Assembly: GCF_003952525.1 (NCBI RefSeq)
Contig: NZ_CP034451.1
Span: forward strand, 6,052,501-6,116,500
Reading direction: 5' to 3'
DNA length: 64,000 nucleotides
Origin: Mesorhizobium sp. M3A.F.Ca.ET.080.04.2.1
GTDB taxonomy: Bacteria > Pseudomonadota > Alphaproteobacteria > Rhizobiales > Rhizobiaceae
The position numbers were made by a program, and so were the translations under genes. A model generated the notes under the pieces. That model had not been told where the DNA came from. It searched no databases and was given only the letters and a program-made list of their open reading frames with translations. Shown piece by piece: positions 35,119-43,056 of the stretch. Each line of letters opens with the position of its first letter. Positions within the stretch are counted from its first letter, which is position 1.

Positions 35119-36153
35119 TCAGCTCCGCCTGCCGCCGAAGCCGGTCAAGAAGGCAGTAAGGTTCTCGCCGAGTGCATCGCAGAGGTAGCCGCCTTCCTGG
35201 ACGATCACCGTCGGCAGACCGAGCCCGGCAATCGCCTCGCCGATGCGCGAGAAGCCGGGCGTGGTCACGGAAAGGCCGCCGAACGGATCGCCCTCGAATG
35301 CATCCAGGCCGAGCGCCACCACCAGCGCTTCGGGCGCAAAGGCGCGGATGCGCTGGAAGGCCGCAGCCAGCGCTTCCAGGAATGCCGCGTCGCCGGATTT
35401 GCGCGGCAGCGGCAGGTTGAAATTGTAGCCGAGGCCGGCGCCTTCGCCGCGCTCGTCGGCGTGGCCCCAGAAGAAGGGATAGAAGCGCACCGGATCGGCA
35501 TGCAGCGAGACCGTCAGCACGTCGGGCCTGGCGTAGAAGATGCCTTGCGTGCCGTTGCCGTGATGCAAGTCGACGTCCAGGATCGCGACACGCGCCGCTT
35601 GTCCGCGCAGCACCTGCGCGGCGACCGCCGAATTGTTGATAAAGCAGAAGCCGCCGGCGACATCAACGAAGGCGTGATGCCCCGGCGGACGGCAGAGCGC
35701 ATAGGCCGAAGGTGCTCCCGCCAGCACGGCTTCCGCCGCCTCCACCGCGCTCCAGGCGCTCCACAGCGCGGCGTTCCAGGTCTCTGCCGAGATCGGGCAG
35801 GCGGTGTCGGCCATGTGATAGCCCGCCTGGCCGACCGCAGAGGCCGGATAAGAGCCATTGCGGGCTATCGGGTGGATGTTCGGGATGACCTCCGCCGAGG
35901 CGCCTTCGATGCGCTGCCAGCGCTCGAAAATGTGCTCCAGAAAGTCGAGGTATTCGGGCGAATGCACCGCGGCGATCGGGGCGAGGCCAAAGTCTCTTGG
36001 ACGTTCAATCGCCAGGCCAGCGGCTTTTGCACCGGCCAACAATCTTTCGATACGTTCCGGCTTCTCGGGATTTGGCTGCTGGGCGCCGCTGGAGAGAAAG
36101 GCCTTCGGGTCGTGATGCTTCTGTTCCTCGGCATAGAATACTTTCATCATCAT
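35119..36153 (-). CDS. Acetylpolyamine amidohydrolase-like histone deacetylase family protein
   Basis: The 344-residue Zn-dependent deacetylase has the HDAC-fold motifs RPPGHHA, GFCFINNSAVAAQ, DVDLHHGNGTQGIFY and the C-terminal EGGY. Start (FYAEEQKHHDPKAFL), AETWNAALWSAWSAVEAA and YPFFWGHADERGEGAG resemble acetylpolyamine amidohydrolases more than AcuC. It probably removes acetyl groups from acetylated polyamines or similar amines in the cytoplasm. GGAGGA precedes its ATGATGATG start, and that start overlaps the upstream GNAT gene stop by 4 bp. Confidence 0.88.
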   Translation of the reverse strand: MMMKVFYAEEQKHHDPKAFLSSGAQQPNPEKPERIERLLAGAKAAGLAIERPRDFGLAPIAAVHSPEYLDFLEHIFERWQRIEGASAEVIPNIHPIARNGSYPASAVGQAGYHMADTACPISAETWNAALWSAWSAVEAAEAVLAGAPSAYALCRPPGHHAFVDVAGGFCFINNSAVAAQVLRGQAARVAILDVDLHHGNGTQGIFYARPDVLTVSLHADPVRFYPFFWGHADERGEGAGLGYNFNLPLPRKSGDAAFLEALAAAFQRIRAFAPEALVVALGLDAFEGDPFGGLSVTTPGFSRIGEAIAGLGLPTVIVQEGGYLCDALGENLTAFLTGFGGRRS

Positions 36154-36644
36154 TCCTCCGGCGCGTCGGCAAAGGCGCAGAACGCGTCGCCGACGATCTT
36201 GTGAACCTGTTCATAGTTCGCCCAGCCAATGCCCAACCGCTCATAGAAGGCCTTGGCAGTGTCGTTGTCGGTGTCGACGGAGAGCCTGAGATAGACGCCG
36301 CCGGCGGCGCGGCACTCCCTGGCCACGCGCCGCAGCAGTTTTTCGCCGATCCGCCGGCCACGGAAGCGGTCCTCGACATAGAGGTCCTGCACATAGACAC
36401 CGGGCCTCCCCATCCAGGTCGAGAAGATCGGGAAATGCAGGCAGAGCCCTGCAAATTCGCCGTGTACCTCTGCGATCAGGGTCGAGAAGGCGGGTTGGTC
36501 GCCAAAGCCGTAGCGGCTGAGGTCTTCCGGCGTGGATTTGATCTCCTGATGTGCGCCGATATGGGTGCTCATGCGGAGCAGGGCTGTGTGGATGGTGTCG
36601 ACGTCATCGATGCGGCCCGGGCGGAGGAGAACTGCTTTGCTCAC
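36150..36644 (-). CDS. GNAT N-acetyltransferase (diamine/polyamine acetyltransferase-like)
   Basis: The 164-residue GNAT enzyme has the acetyl-CoA loop RFRGRRIGEKLL and the preceding GVYVQDLYVED beta strand; TAKAFYERLGI closes the fold. The segment FPIFSTWMGRPGVYVQDL resembles the corresponding region of spermidine/spermine acetyltransferases. It overlaps the amidohydrolase gene by 4 bp (ATGA), so acetylase and deacetylase are made together. The substrate assignment rests on this resemblance and on context. Confidence 0.82.
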   Translation of the reverse strand: MSKAVLLRPGRIDDVDTIHTALLRMSTHIGAHQEIKSTPEDLSRYGFGDQPAFSTLIAEVHGEFAGLCLHFPIFSTWMGRPGVYVQDLYVEDRFRGRRIGEKLLRRVARECRAAGGVYLRLSVDTDNDTAKAFYERLGIGWANYEQVHKIVGDAFCAFADAPEE

Positions 36645-36663
36645 GATAGGTAGGGCGCCCAGG

Positions 36664-36725
36664 CACCCCCCTCTGGTCTGCCGGACATCTCCCCCTCAAG
36701 ATGGTCGGCAGACCAGAGGGGGGTG
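36664..36725. repeat. 20-bp perfect inverted repeat with 22-base loop
   Basis: Arms at 36664-36683 and 36706-36725 are perfect reverse complements (beginning CACCCCCCTCTGG). The loop contains CATCTCCCCCTCAAGATG, itself partly complementary. It lies in the 109-bp gap between the GNAT and BKACE genes. A shortened copy is at 28805-28826, so this is a dispersed element. No T-run, though it could still end or protect the BKACE transcript. Confidence 0.75.
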
Positions 36726-36753
36726 ATGCTGGGCGCCGTCATCTCAACCATCC

Positions 36754-37680
36754 TCAAAACGCCACGCGGTCGCCGCCCTTGAGCGCAAGCATTTCGCGCG
36801 CTTCGGCAGGCGTGGCCACCTCCAGCGACAGGCCCTCCAAAATGCCGCGGATGCGGCGGACCTGGTCGGCGTTCGATTTCGCCAATTGCCTTCCGTCATA
36901 GAGGCTGTCCTCCAGCCCGACCCGAACATTGCCGCCCATGGCGGCTGCGATCGAGATCAGCGGCATCTGATGACGGCCGGCGGCCAGCACCGAGAACTGA
37001 TAGGTGTCGCCGAAGAGTTTGTCGGCTATGCGCTTCATGTGAATGAGGTTGTCCGGATCGGCGCCGATGCCGCCGAGAATGCCGAGCACGAACTGCAGGA
37101 ACAGCGGCCCTGACACCAGACCGCGGTCGCGCAGATGCGCCAGCGAATAGAGGTGGCCGACATCGTAGCACTCGAATTCGAAGCGCGTGCCGCAGCCCTT
37201 GCCGAGCTTCTCCAGGATCATTTCCATGTCGGCAAAAGTGTTCTTGAAGATCGCGTCGCGCGTCGCCTCGAGCAGCTTCGGCTCCCATTCGTGCTGCCAT
37301 TCACGCGGCCGCTCCAGCATTGGAAACAGACCGAAATTCATCGAGCCCATGTTGAGCGAACACATTTCGGGCTGCGCTCGCAACGGGGCCGCCAGGCGCT
37401 GTTCGAGCGTCATCAGCGACGAGCCGCCGGTGGTGATGTTGATCACCGCCGCTGTCGCCTGCTTGATGCGCGGCAGGAACTGCATGAATACGTCCGGATC
37501 GGCGGTCGGGCGGCCGTCCTTCGGGTCGCGGGCATGCAGGTGCAGGATCGAGGCGCCGGCCTCGGCGGCGGCGATCGCATCTTTCGCTATCTGGTCCGGC
37601 GTCACCGGCAGATGCGGCGACATCGACGGCGTGTGCACCGAACCGGTTACCGCGCAGGTGATGATGACTTTTCCTGGCAT
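36754..37680 (-). CDS. Beta-keto acid cleavage enzyme (BKACE, DUF849)
   Basis: The 308-residue TIM-barrel enzyme of the 3-keto-5-aminohexanoate cleavage family condenses a beta-keto acid with acetyl-CoA to give acetoacetate plus a new CoA ester. The Zn ligands are in ILHLHARDP (His47, His49); NITTGGSS, SLNMGSMNFG, QFVLGILGGIG and RVGLEDSLY are typical. The N-terminal TGSVHTPSMSP lacks the TGxE glutamate of the lysine-fermentation enzyme Kce, pointing to a different substrate. It is third in a minus-strand unit, 11 bp after the aminotransferase gene. Confidence 0.9.
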   Translation of the reverse strand: MPGKVIITCAVTGSVHTPSMSPHLPVTPDQIAKDAIAAAEAGASILHLHARDPKDGRPTADPDVFMQFLPRIKQATAAVINITTGGSSLMTLEQRLAAPLRAQPEMCSLNMGSMNFGLFPMLERPREWQHEWEPKLLEATRDAIFKNTFADMEMILEKLGKGCGTRFEFECYDVGHLYSLAHLRDRGLVSGPLFLQFVLGILGGIGADPDNLIHMKRIADKLFGDTYQFSVLAAGRHQMPLISIAAAMGGNVRVGLEDSLYDGRQLAKSNADQVRRIRGILEGLSLEVATPAEAREMLALKGGDRVAF

Positions 37681-37691
37681 TTCCTTGCGCC

Positions 37692-39059
37692 TCAGCGATT
37701 GACTGGCAGATCAAGTTCGATGGCAAGTGCTTCCAGCGCGTCGGAGAGGATGGCGATAATCTCACCGATCTGGTCGCGGGTCGTGATCAATGGCGGGCAA
37801 ACCATGAAATTGTCGCTCACCGGCCCGCCACGCACGCGCCGTGAGTAGATGATCAGTCCGCGATCGAACGCCAGATCGATGAGCCGCAAATTGGCGTTGA
37901 GACTTTGGGCGAGCGGCGTCTTGGCCACGGGGTCGGCGTAGAGTTCCGCACCCATGAACAGACCCTTGCCTCGCACGTCGGCTATGAAAGGAAAGCGGCC
38001 GGACAGCGCTTCGAGCTCGCCCCTCAGCACCTCGCCCATGGCGGCGGAATTCTCGATCAGGCCCAGGCGGTCGACTTCGTCAAGGACGGCAACGCCGGCC
38101 GCGCAAGCGACAGGGTTGCCGCCATAGGTATGGCCATGCAGGAACCCGCCTTTTTCAACGATCGGCCCGACGATCCTCTGCGTCGCCGCAAGCGCACCGA
38201 GTGGCGCATAGCCTGAGCTCAGCCCTTTCGACAGCGCGACGATATCCGGCCGGCAGGACCAGTGATCACCGCCCAGGAATTTGCCGGTGCGTCCGATGCC
38301 GGTCATCACCTCGTCATGGATAAGCAGGATGCCGTAGCGATCGCAGATTTCGCGGATGCGCGGAAAATAACTGTCGGGCGGGACGAGCGCCGCGGTCGCG
38401 GCGCCGCCAATCGGCTCCATGATGAAAGCGAGCACGCTTTGCGGCCCTTCCTCCAAGATTTTCTGCTCAAGCATGTCCGCATAGCGGATGCCTCGCTGAT
38501 CCATCGACAGGTTGTCGAGGTCGCGGTGCGCATAGGGGGCCGGCACCAACGGCATGGGCCGGCCGACCGGGTCGAATGTCTTGGTGAGGACGTCATCGCC
38601 AGTGACGGCGAGCGTGCCGAGCGTGATGCCATGATAGGAGGGCATACGCCCGATGACTTTCCAGCGTTTGTCCTGGCCCGTCGCCACAGCCCATTGGCGC
38701 GCGAGCTTGAGGCAGGCCTCGACCGCTTCAGAACCGCCAGACACGAAATAGATGCGGTCGAGCCCGTTCGGCAGCCGGTCGGCCAGCGCCCGGGCGAGTT
38801 CGATCGCTGGTTCATTCTCAAACTGGAAGATGTAGGCGAAGCTGACGCGATCCAACTGCCGCTTCATCGCCTCGATGACGTTGCGGTTAGCGTGACCGAC
38901 ATTGACGTTCACTGCGCCGCTCGATCCGTCGATGTAGCGACGGCCGATCTTGTCCCACAAGTAGATGCCTTCGGCTCGGTCGACCGTCGGCTGGGGCCGC
39001 CGGGTAAAATGGAAAAGGTTCGGTCGGCGGTTGGTTTCAACGGACTGCACGGCGCTCAT
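37692..39059 (-). CDS. Class III (omega) aminotransferase
   Basis: The 455-residue PLP aminotransferase is of the ornithine/beta-alanine type. Seen are YLWDKIGRRYIDGSSGAVNVNVGHANR, YFVSGGSEAVEACLKLARQ, LLIHDEVMTGIGRTG and the PLP lysine in IVALSKGLSSGYAPLGA, then GFLHGHTYGGNPVACA. It should move an amino group from an omega-amino acid or amine to pyruvate or 2-oxoglutarate. It overlaps the DMFase-like gene by 4 bp (ATGA) and precedes the BKACE gene, indicating one operon. Confidence 0.93.
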   Translation of the reverse strand: MSAVQSVETNRRPNLFHFTRRPQPTVDRAEGIYLWDKIGRRYIDGSSGAVNVNVGHANRNVIEAMKRQLDRVSFAYIFQFENEPAIELARALADRLPNGLDRIYFVSGGSEAVEACLKLARQWAVATGQDKRWKVIGRMPSYHGITLGTLAVTGDDVLTKTFDPVGRPMPLVPAPYAHRDLDNLSMDQRGIRYADMLEQKILEEGPQSVLAFIMEPIGGAATAALVPPDSYFPRIREICDRYGILLIHDEVMTGIGRTGKFLGGDHWSCRPDIVALSKGLSSGYAPLGALAATQRIVGPIVEKGGFLHGHTYGGNPVACAAGVAVLDEVDRLGLIENSAAMGEVLRGELEALSGRFPFIADVRGKGLFMGAELYADPVAKTPLAQSLNANLRLIDLAFDRGLIIYSRRVRGGPVSDNFMVCPPLITTRDQIGEIIAILSDALEALAIELDLPVNR

Positions 39060-40708
39060 TCACCTCTCTTGTCGAGGCCAAGATAGCGGTCGAGGACATT
39101 TTTCGTTACGCGTTCGACCATCGCGTCTTGCCGCAGCAGGCCGGCGACCCATTCGCAGCTTCCGGCATGGAAAACCTCGCCCTTGCCGCGCGGGAAGTTG
39201 ACGATCATGCCGTTGCCGCGCTTTACCTTGTCGAGATTGGCGTCGCTCGCCTCGCCGAACAAAGTCTCGGCAGTGAAGCGGCCATCCTCGTCGGTGAGGA
39301 ACTGGTCCTCGATCGGGATGTCGGCGCTCTCCTCGACCTGGCTCGCCATGCCGACGGCCAGCACCTGCAAACCGTCCGGCGCGCCGCTGGCGGCGGTCGG
39401 GTAGGGCAGGCCGCCGCGGATCTCGAAATCGAGCCCATCGACCTCATAGCCATAGACGTGGCTGTCGGCGCCCAGCAGGTCGCCATAATAGATGCCGGTG
39501 CCGGCGAAGGCCCAGTGCTCCGGCCTGTAGACGGGGAAGCCGCGCGCGCCGCGCGGCGCACAGCCGCCCCAGCCGGCATAGACCCCTCGCGTTGCATTGA
39601 GGCCGAATGTGGCGCTGCCCGGTCGGCCGATCTCCGGCGCCTCCCAGGAATTGGTGGCGCGTCTGACATCGCTTCCGCGATAGGCCGGGTCCTCGGCGCG
39701 GGCCTTGTACTTGTAGCAGACCTGGCGGCGGCCTTCGTCCTCCAGCCTGGTCTGCCACATGAAATTGCCGGCAAAGCGCGCCGCATGACCGCCGCACTCG
39801 ACATAGTCATCGACCGCGTCGCGCATCTCCCAGGTCCAGTATTCGTCATGACCGACGAAGACGACGCAATCGTAGCCGTCGAGAATCTCAGGCGAGAAAT
39901 GCAATTCGTGCTGGCTGGCGAGATCGATTGCATAGCCGGCGCGCTCGGCGAAGCGGAAGAAATGGCTGTCGTAGCTCGCCCATCCTGAAGAGGCGTATTT
40001 CTTCGAATGGCCGGTGGCGTAAGCCCATTCCATATGTGGATAGCGCGGCACGGTCTTGGGCGGCACCGCGACTTCCAGCGGCACGCGCGGCGCATCCTTG
40101 GGCAGCACGACGAAGCCGCGGCACCAGGGGCGCTGCGTCGACACCGTCGTGGCATATTGGTCCCGGTCCGGACCGGTGATGCCCTGGTAGTGGTTGGAGC
40201 CGCCCCAGGTGTTGTAGGCAAGCCAGGTGCCGGTCGCGGCCACCTGCAGCAAGCGGCCGGGCTTGCGGCCGGGCAGGGGTGCTACGATGAAGAGGTGATG
40301 GCTCCGGATCGGCTTGCCGCCGCGTCCGACGGCCGAGACCGTGACGCGATAGGCGCCGGATGGCCAGTCGTCGTCGATGCGGAATTCGAAGGAAGGTTCC
40401 CAGCCGCAACCCTCGACCGAGCATTGGTCCGGCGTGTCCTGCCAGCGTGCCGTCAAGCTGGTCTTCGCGAGGAGCTTGGTCTCGCCGCCGCCGTCGCGGG
40501 TGACAACGATGCTAAAATCCGACGCCGTCGAGCTGACATGCAGGCTCACCGTCTCGCCTGGGCGATAGGAAAAACGGTCGCTATAGCACCAGATCTCGCC
40601 GCTCGAGCCATCCATTCCCGGCCATTCGTAATAGTGGCCGCGCACCGACTCTCGGCGCTGCTCGGGCGTCAGCCCGAAATCGGGAAACTCGGTGGGCAGT
40701 CGCGTCAA
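39056..40708 (-). CDS. N,N-dimethylformamidase large-subunit-like protein
   Basis: The 550-residue protein resembles the large subunit of N,N-dimethylformamidase: an N-terminal beta-sandwich-like part (FSYRPGETVSLHVSST), GTWLAYNTWGGSNHY, an amidohydrolase-like core with FVGHDEYWTWEMRDAVDDYV and FAGNFMWQTRLED, and a C-terminal NFPRGKGEVFHAGSCEW. No small subunit is visible. Family members with solved function hydrolyse amides; the substrate here is unknown. The start is TTG at 40708. First gene of the unit with the aminotransferase and BKACE. Confidence 0.85.
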   Translation of the reverse strand: MTRLPTEFPDFGLTPEQRRESVRGHYYEWPGMDGSSGEIWCYSDRFSYRPGETVSLHVSSTASDFSIVVTRDGGGETKLLAKTSLTARWQDTPDQCSVEGCGWEPSFEFRIDDDWPSGAYRVTVSAVGRGGKPIRSHHLFIVAPLPGRKPGRLLQVAATGTWLAYNTWGGSNHYQGITGPDRDQYATTVSTQRPWCRGFVVLPKDAPRVPLEVAVPPKTVPRYPHMEWAYATGHSKKYASSGWASYDSHFFRFAERAGYAIDLASQHELHFSPEILDGYDCVVFVGHDEYWTWEMRDAVDDYVECGGHAARFAGNFMWQTRLEDEGRRQVCYKYKARAEDPAYRGSDVRRATNSWEAPEIGRPGSATFGLNATRGVYAGWGGCAPRGARGFPVYRPEHWAFAGTGIYYGDLLGADSHVYGYEVDGLDFEIRGGLPYPTAASGAPDGLQVLAVGMASQVEESADIPIEDQFLTDEDGRFTAETLFGEASDANLDKVKRGNGMIVNFPRGKGEVFHAGSCEWVAGLLRQDAMVERVTKNVLDRYLGLDKRGE

Positions 40709-40850
40709 TGGACACCTGAAACCAACATGCCGTCATTGAGACCATTGGCCGGCCAAGCGTCAAATGGAAACGATCGGGCCAGCCAGCGCTTGGCCATTGG
40801 CGGCAAAGGGATTATCTCATGCTGAGGGATGTTCAGTATCGGGAGCCGAG

Positions 40851-41099
40851 ATGCTGCGCGTGCAAAGGATCAAGGTCGACGACATCTACGTGCCTGCGGC
40901 GCGGCGCAAGACCCTGCACCCCGAGACCGTGCGCCAACTCGCCGAGGACATTCTCGAGAACGGCATGAAGATGCCGATCCAGGTGCGCCATGACGGCAAG
41001 CGGCATGTTCTGATCGAAGGGCTGCATCGGCTCGAAGCCGCCAAATGGCTGGGCGAGACGACGATCGACGCCTATTTCGTCCACGCACGGCGGCGTTGA
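40851..41099 (+). CDS. Stand-alone ParB-like N-terminal domain protein
   Basis: The 82-residue protein consists only of a ParB/Srx-type domain: VDDIYVPAARRKTLHPETVRQL, ENGMKMPIQVR, and LIEGLHRLEAAKWLGETTI, the family nucleotide-binding GxHR motif. There is no helix-turn-helix or CTP-hinge region, so it is not a chromosome partition ParB. Such short proteins may act as nucleases, CTP-binding switches or sulfiredoxin-like enzymes. The ATG at 40851 fits the domain start; an earlier start at 40764 adds unrelated residues. Confidence 0.75.
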   Translation: MLRVQRIKVDDIYVPAARRKTLHPETVRQLAEDILENGMKMPIQVRHDGKRHVLIEGLHRLEAAKWLGETTIDAYFVHARRR

Positions 41100-41218
41100 C
41101 CTTGTCGCCATGTCCCGTCTGCATCAACGCAGGCGATCGCATCGCATCAACGCTTTTCAATTGACGCTGTATCGCCGGCCGCTACCGTGCCGGCATTCTC
41201 ACGAAGCGAGTGTTTGCG

Positions 41219-41614
41219 ATGACGAAATACCAGGGCGGATGCCTGTGCGGCGCGGTGCGCTATCGCGCGGAGGCCTCGCCGATCAACGAGCGCATCTGTC
41301 ATTGCCGGCTCTGCCAGAAGGCGATCGGTGCGGCCTTCAACGCGCGACTGCTGTTCCGCATCGATGACGTGACCATCGAGGGACCGGTGGCAACGGTCAA
41401 TTCCTCGCCGGATCTCCTTCGCGGCTTTTGCCCGGCCTGCGGCACGACGATGTTCTCGCGGCGCGACTCCAAAGGCATCCTCGGCATCACCTCCGGCTCG
41501 CTCGACGACCCCTCCCTGTTCAAGCCCGACATGCATTTCTGGACCGCTTCCATGCAACCCTGGGTGCGGCTGGACGACGGCCTGCCGCAACACGCAGGGC
41601 CGCCGCCGGCCTGA
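41219..41614 (+). CDS. GFA family Zn-binding protein
   Basis: The 131-residue member of the glutathione-dependent formaldehyde-activating (GFA/CENP-V) family. The zinc-binding cysteines are seen in GGCLCGAVRY, CHCRLCQKA and FCPACGT. Members bind glutathione adducts or have unknown roles; no formaldehyde dehydrogenase is near. The ATG at 41219 is preferred to a GTG nine bases upstream. Confidence 0.92.
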   Translation: MTKYQGGCLCGAVRYRAEASPINERICHCRLCQKAIGAAFNARLLFRIDDVTIEGPVATVNSSPDLLRGFCPACGTTMFSRRDSKGILGITSGSLDDPSLFKPDMHFWTASMQPWVRLDDGLPQHAGPPPA

Positions 41615-41742
41615 CTCATTTCGCCGCAGGCCTGCACAAAAATTTCATCTTCGATTCACGAGATAGCCGGCAAAGCGTCATTGGCGGGCCATCATTGCCT
41701 GCCTATCTAAGCGCTCACGCGGAGGCATCGAGGAGGCGACGG

Positions 41743-41955
41743 ATGAGCGAGCGCATCAACACCCTGGACGAGCTTTTGAACGACCCGATCATTCAACTCG
41801 TGATGGAACGCGATCATGTGAAGCCGGCGGAGCTTCGCAGGCTGCTGGAGAGGGCTCGCGACAGGGCTGCCGACGATTCGCGCATCGATCAAGCGGTCGT
41901 GCCCCCTGCGCATGTCGTGGCCAGGAGCTGCCTGAAGCAATGGCTGTACCGCTAA
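41743..41955 (+). CDS. Hypothetical small protein
   Basis: The 70-residue, charged, mostly helical protein has AGGAGG seven bases before its ATG. MSERINTLDELLNDPIIQLV and KPAELRRLLERARDRAADD suggest two helices. Similar short proteins occur in rhizobia, but I recognise no named family. The strong ribosome-binding site and good codon use support a real gene; it converges on the GNAT gene. Confidence 0.7.
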   Translation: MSERINTLDELLNDPIIQLVMERDHVKPAELRRLLERARDRAADDSRIDQAVVPPAHVVARSCLKQWLYR

Positions 41956-41969
41956 AGCCTTGCCCTCCG

Positions 41970-42878
41970 TCAGCTCGAATGCGCCGGCAGGTAGCTGTAG
42001 TGGTCGCGAAAATACGCAATTCTGAAGCCGAGCCGATCATAGTTGCGACAGGCCGGTCCGTCGCGGTCGGGGCTCGGCGCTTCGATGTCGGCGACGAACA
42101 GTTTCGCGCCGGCGATGATGCCGTCGCGAACGATCCTCTCGCCAAGCACCGCGTCGAGATCGAAGCTCGGCGCCATGATGCCGGGCACCGGCGCGTCGAT
42201 GCCGCTCCAGGCGGCACCGTCGGGGCCGATGTACAATGAGCGCACGGCGGCGACCGCGCCGTCACGTTTCAGCATATAGTGATGCCAGCCCTGGCGGCCA
42301 ACCAGCGCCACGAGCCAAGGCGAGGTGGGCAGCCTGTACTTGCCATCGATGAAAGACGCCCATTCGCTCGCCGTCGGCGGCGTGACCTCCTCGACAGAAA
42401 CATTTTCAGCCGGGAAGAGCGGTTCGACGGGCAACGGCGTCCCATCGCGAAAGATGCGTTCCCAGCCGCCCTGATGCTGCAGACCGCGGGCTTCCAGCCA
42501 GCATCGCAGCCGCGACGGTTCGGTGTGCGGGTTCGTATAAAACCAGGGTCGCAAGATGCCGGCCGCACGATAATGCGCAAGCAATGCGTCGACCTGGTCC
42601 TCGCAGGCCGGACCGTCGACCCCGAGGTTCTTGACGGAGTTGAAATGGATGAACGGGATCGTCGTGCAGGTGGTCCAGACGAGATCGCCGTCACGCGCGA
42701 TGGAGAGGCCATGCCGCGCGGCAAAACCGGCGGGCGCGGCGTCGTAGAGGTCGAGCCAGGCATTGACCTCGGCGCGCTCGATGGCACGGCTCATATCACG
42801 CTGGACCGCCTCGATCGCGATTTCCGGTGGATGCGGCGGGACGAGCGGCTGCAGGTCCGAGAGGGCGGCGCTGTGCAT
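41970..42878 (-). CDS. GNAT family N-acetyltransferase
   Basis: The 302-residue protein has an N-terminal domain with WTTCTTIPFIHFNSVKNL and a C-terminal GNAT-like domain ending in CRNYDRLGFRIAYFRDHYSYL; the middle QGWHHYMLKRDGAVAAVRSLYIGPDGAAW forms GNAT core strands. The substrate is unknown. The start at 42878 is chosen because GGAGGAGG precedes it; an ATG six codons upstream lacks this. A consensus-like promoter and a perfect palindromic operator lie immediately upstream, so expression is probably repressor-controlled. Confidence 0.82.
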   Translation of the reverse strand: MHSAALSDLQPLVPPHPPEIAIEAVQRDMSRAIERAEVNAWLDLYDAAPAGFAARHGLSIARDGDLVWTTCTTIPFIHFNSVKNLGVDGPACEDQVDALLAHYRAAGILRPWFYTNPHTEPSRLRCWLEARGLQHQGGWERIFRDGTPLPVEPLFPAENVSVEEVTPPTASEWASFIDGKYRLPTSPWLVALVGRQGWHHYMLKRDGAVAAVRSLYIGPDGAAWSGIDAPVPGIMAPSFDLDAVLGERIVRDGIIAGAKLFVADIEAPSPDRDGPACRNYDRLGFRIAYFRDHYSYLPAHSS

Positions 42879-42896
42879 GATCCTCCTCCAGTTCAC

Positions 42897-42946
42897 CTTA
42901 CAGTGTAAGATTAGTGGAGAATAATATGACTGCTCGCCTTGTCAAG
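42897..42946 (-). promoter_or_regulatory. Promoter with TetR-type palindromic operator
   Basis: On the minus strand CTTGAC (42941-42946) is followed after exactly 17 bases by TATTCT (42918-42923), a good alphaproteobacterial housekeeping promoter. Just downstream is the perfect palindrome CTTACACTGTAAG (42897-42909), of the kind bound by TetR-family repressors, 18 bp before the GNAT start codon. The candidate -10 to operator spacing puts the operator at the transcript start. Confidence 0.65.
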
Positions 42947-43056
42947 CAGGATCAGCGGCACCTTACAAATCCGTGAATTGGATTTCCGGTGTGACGCGGC
43001 TAAGCCTGTCCCTGGGCTTTCGAACGACCATTCACTTTGACCGGAAAAGGACTGGG

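Noticed and set aside
36664..36725. Terminator for the BKACE unit
   Set aside because: Strong stem but no T-run on either strand and a related copy elsewhere, so called a dispersed repeat.
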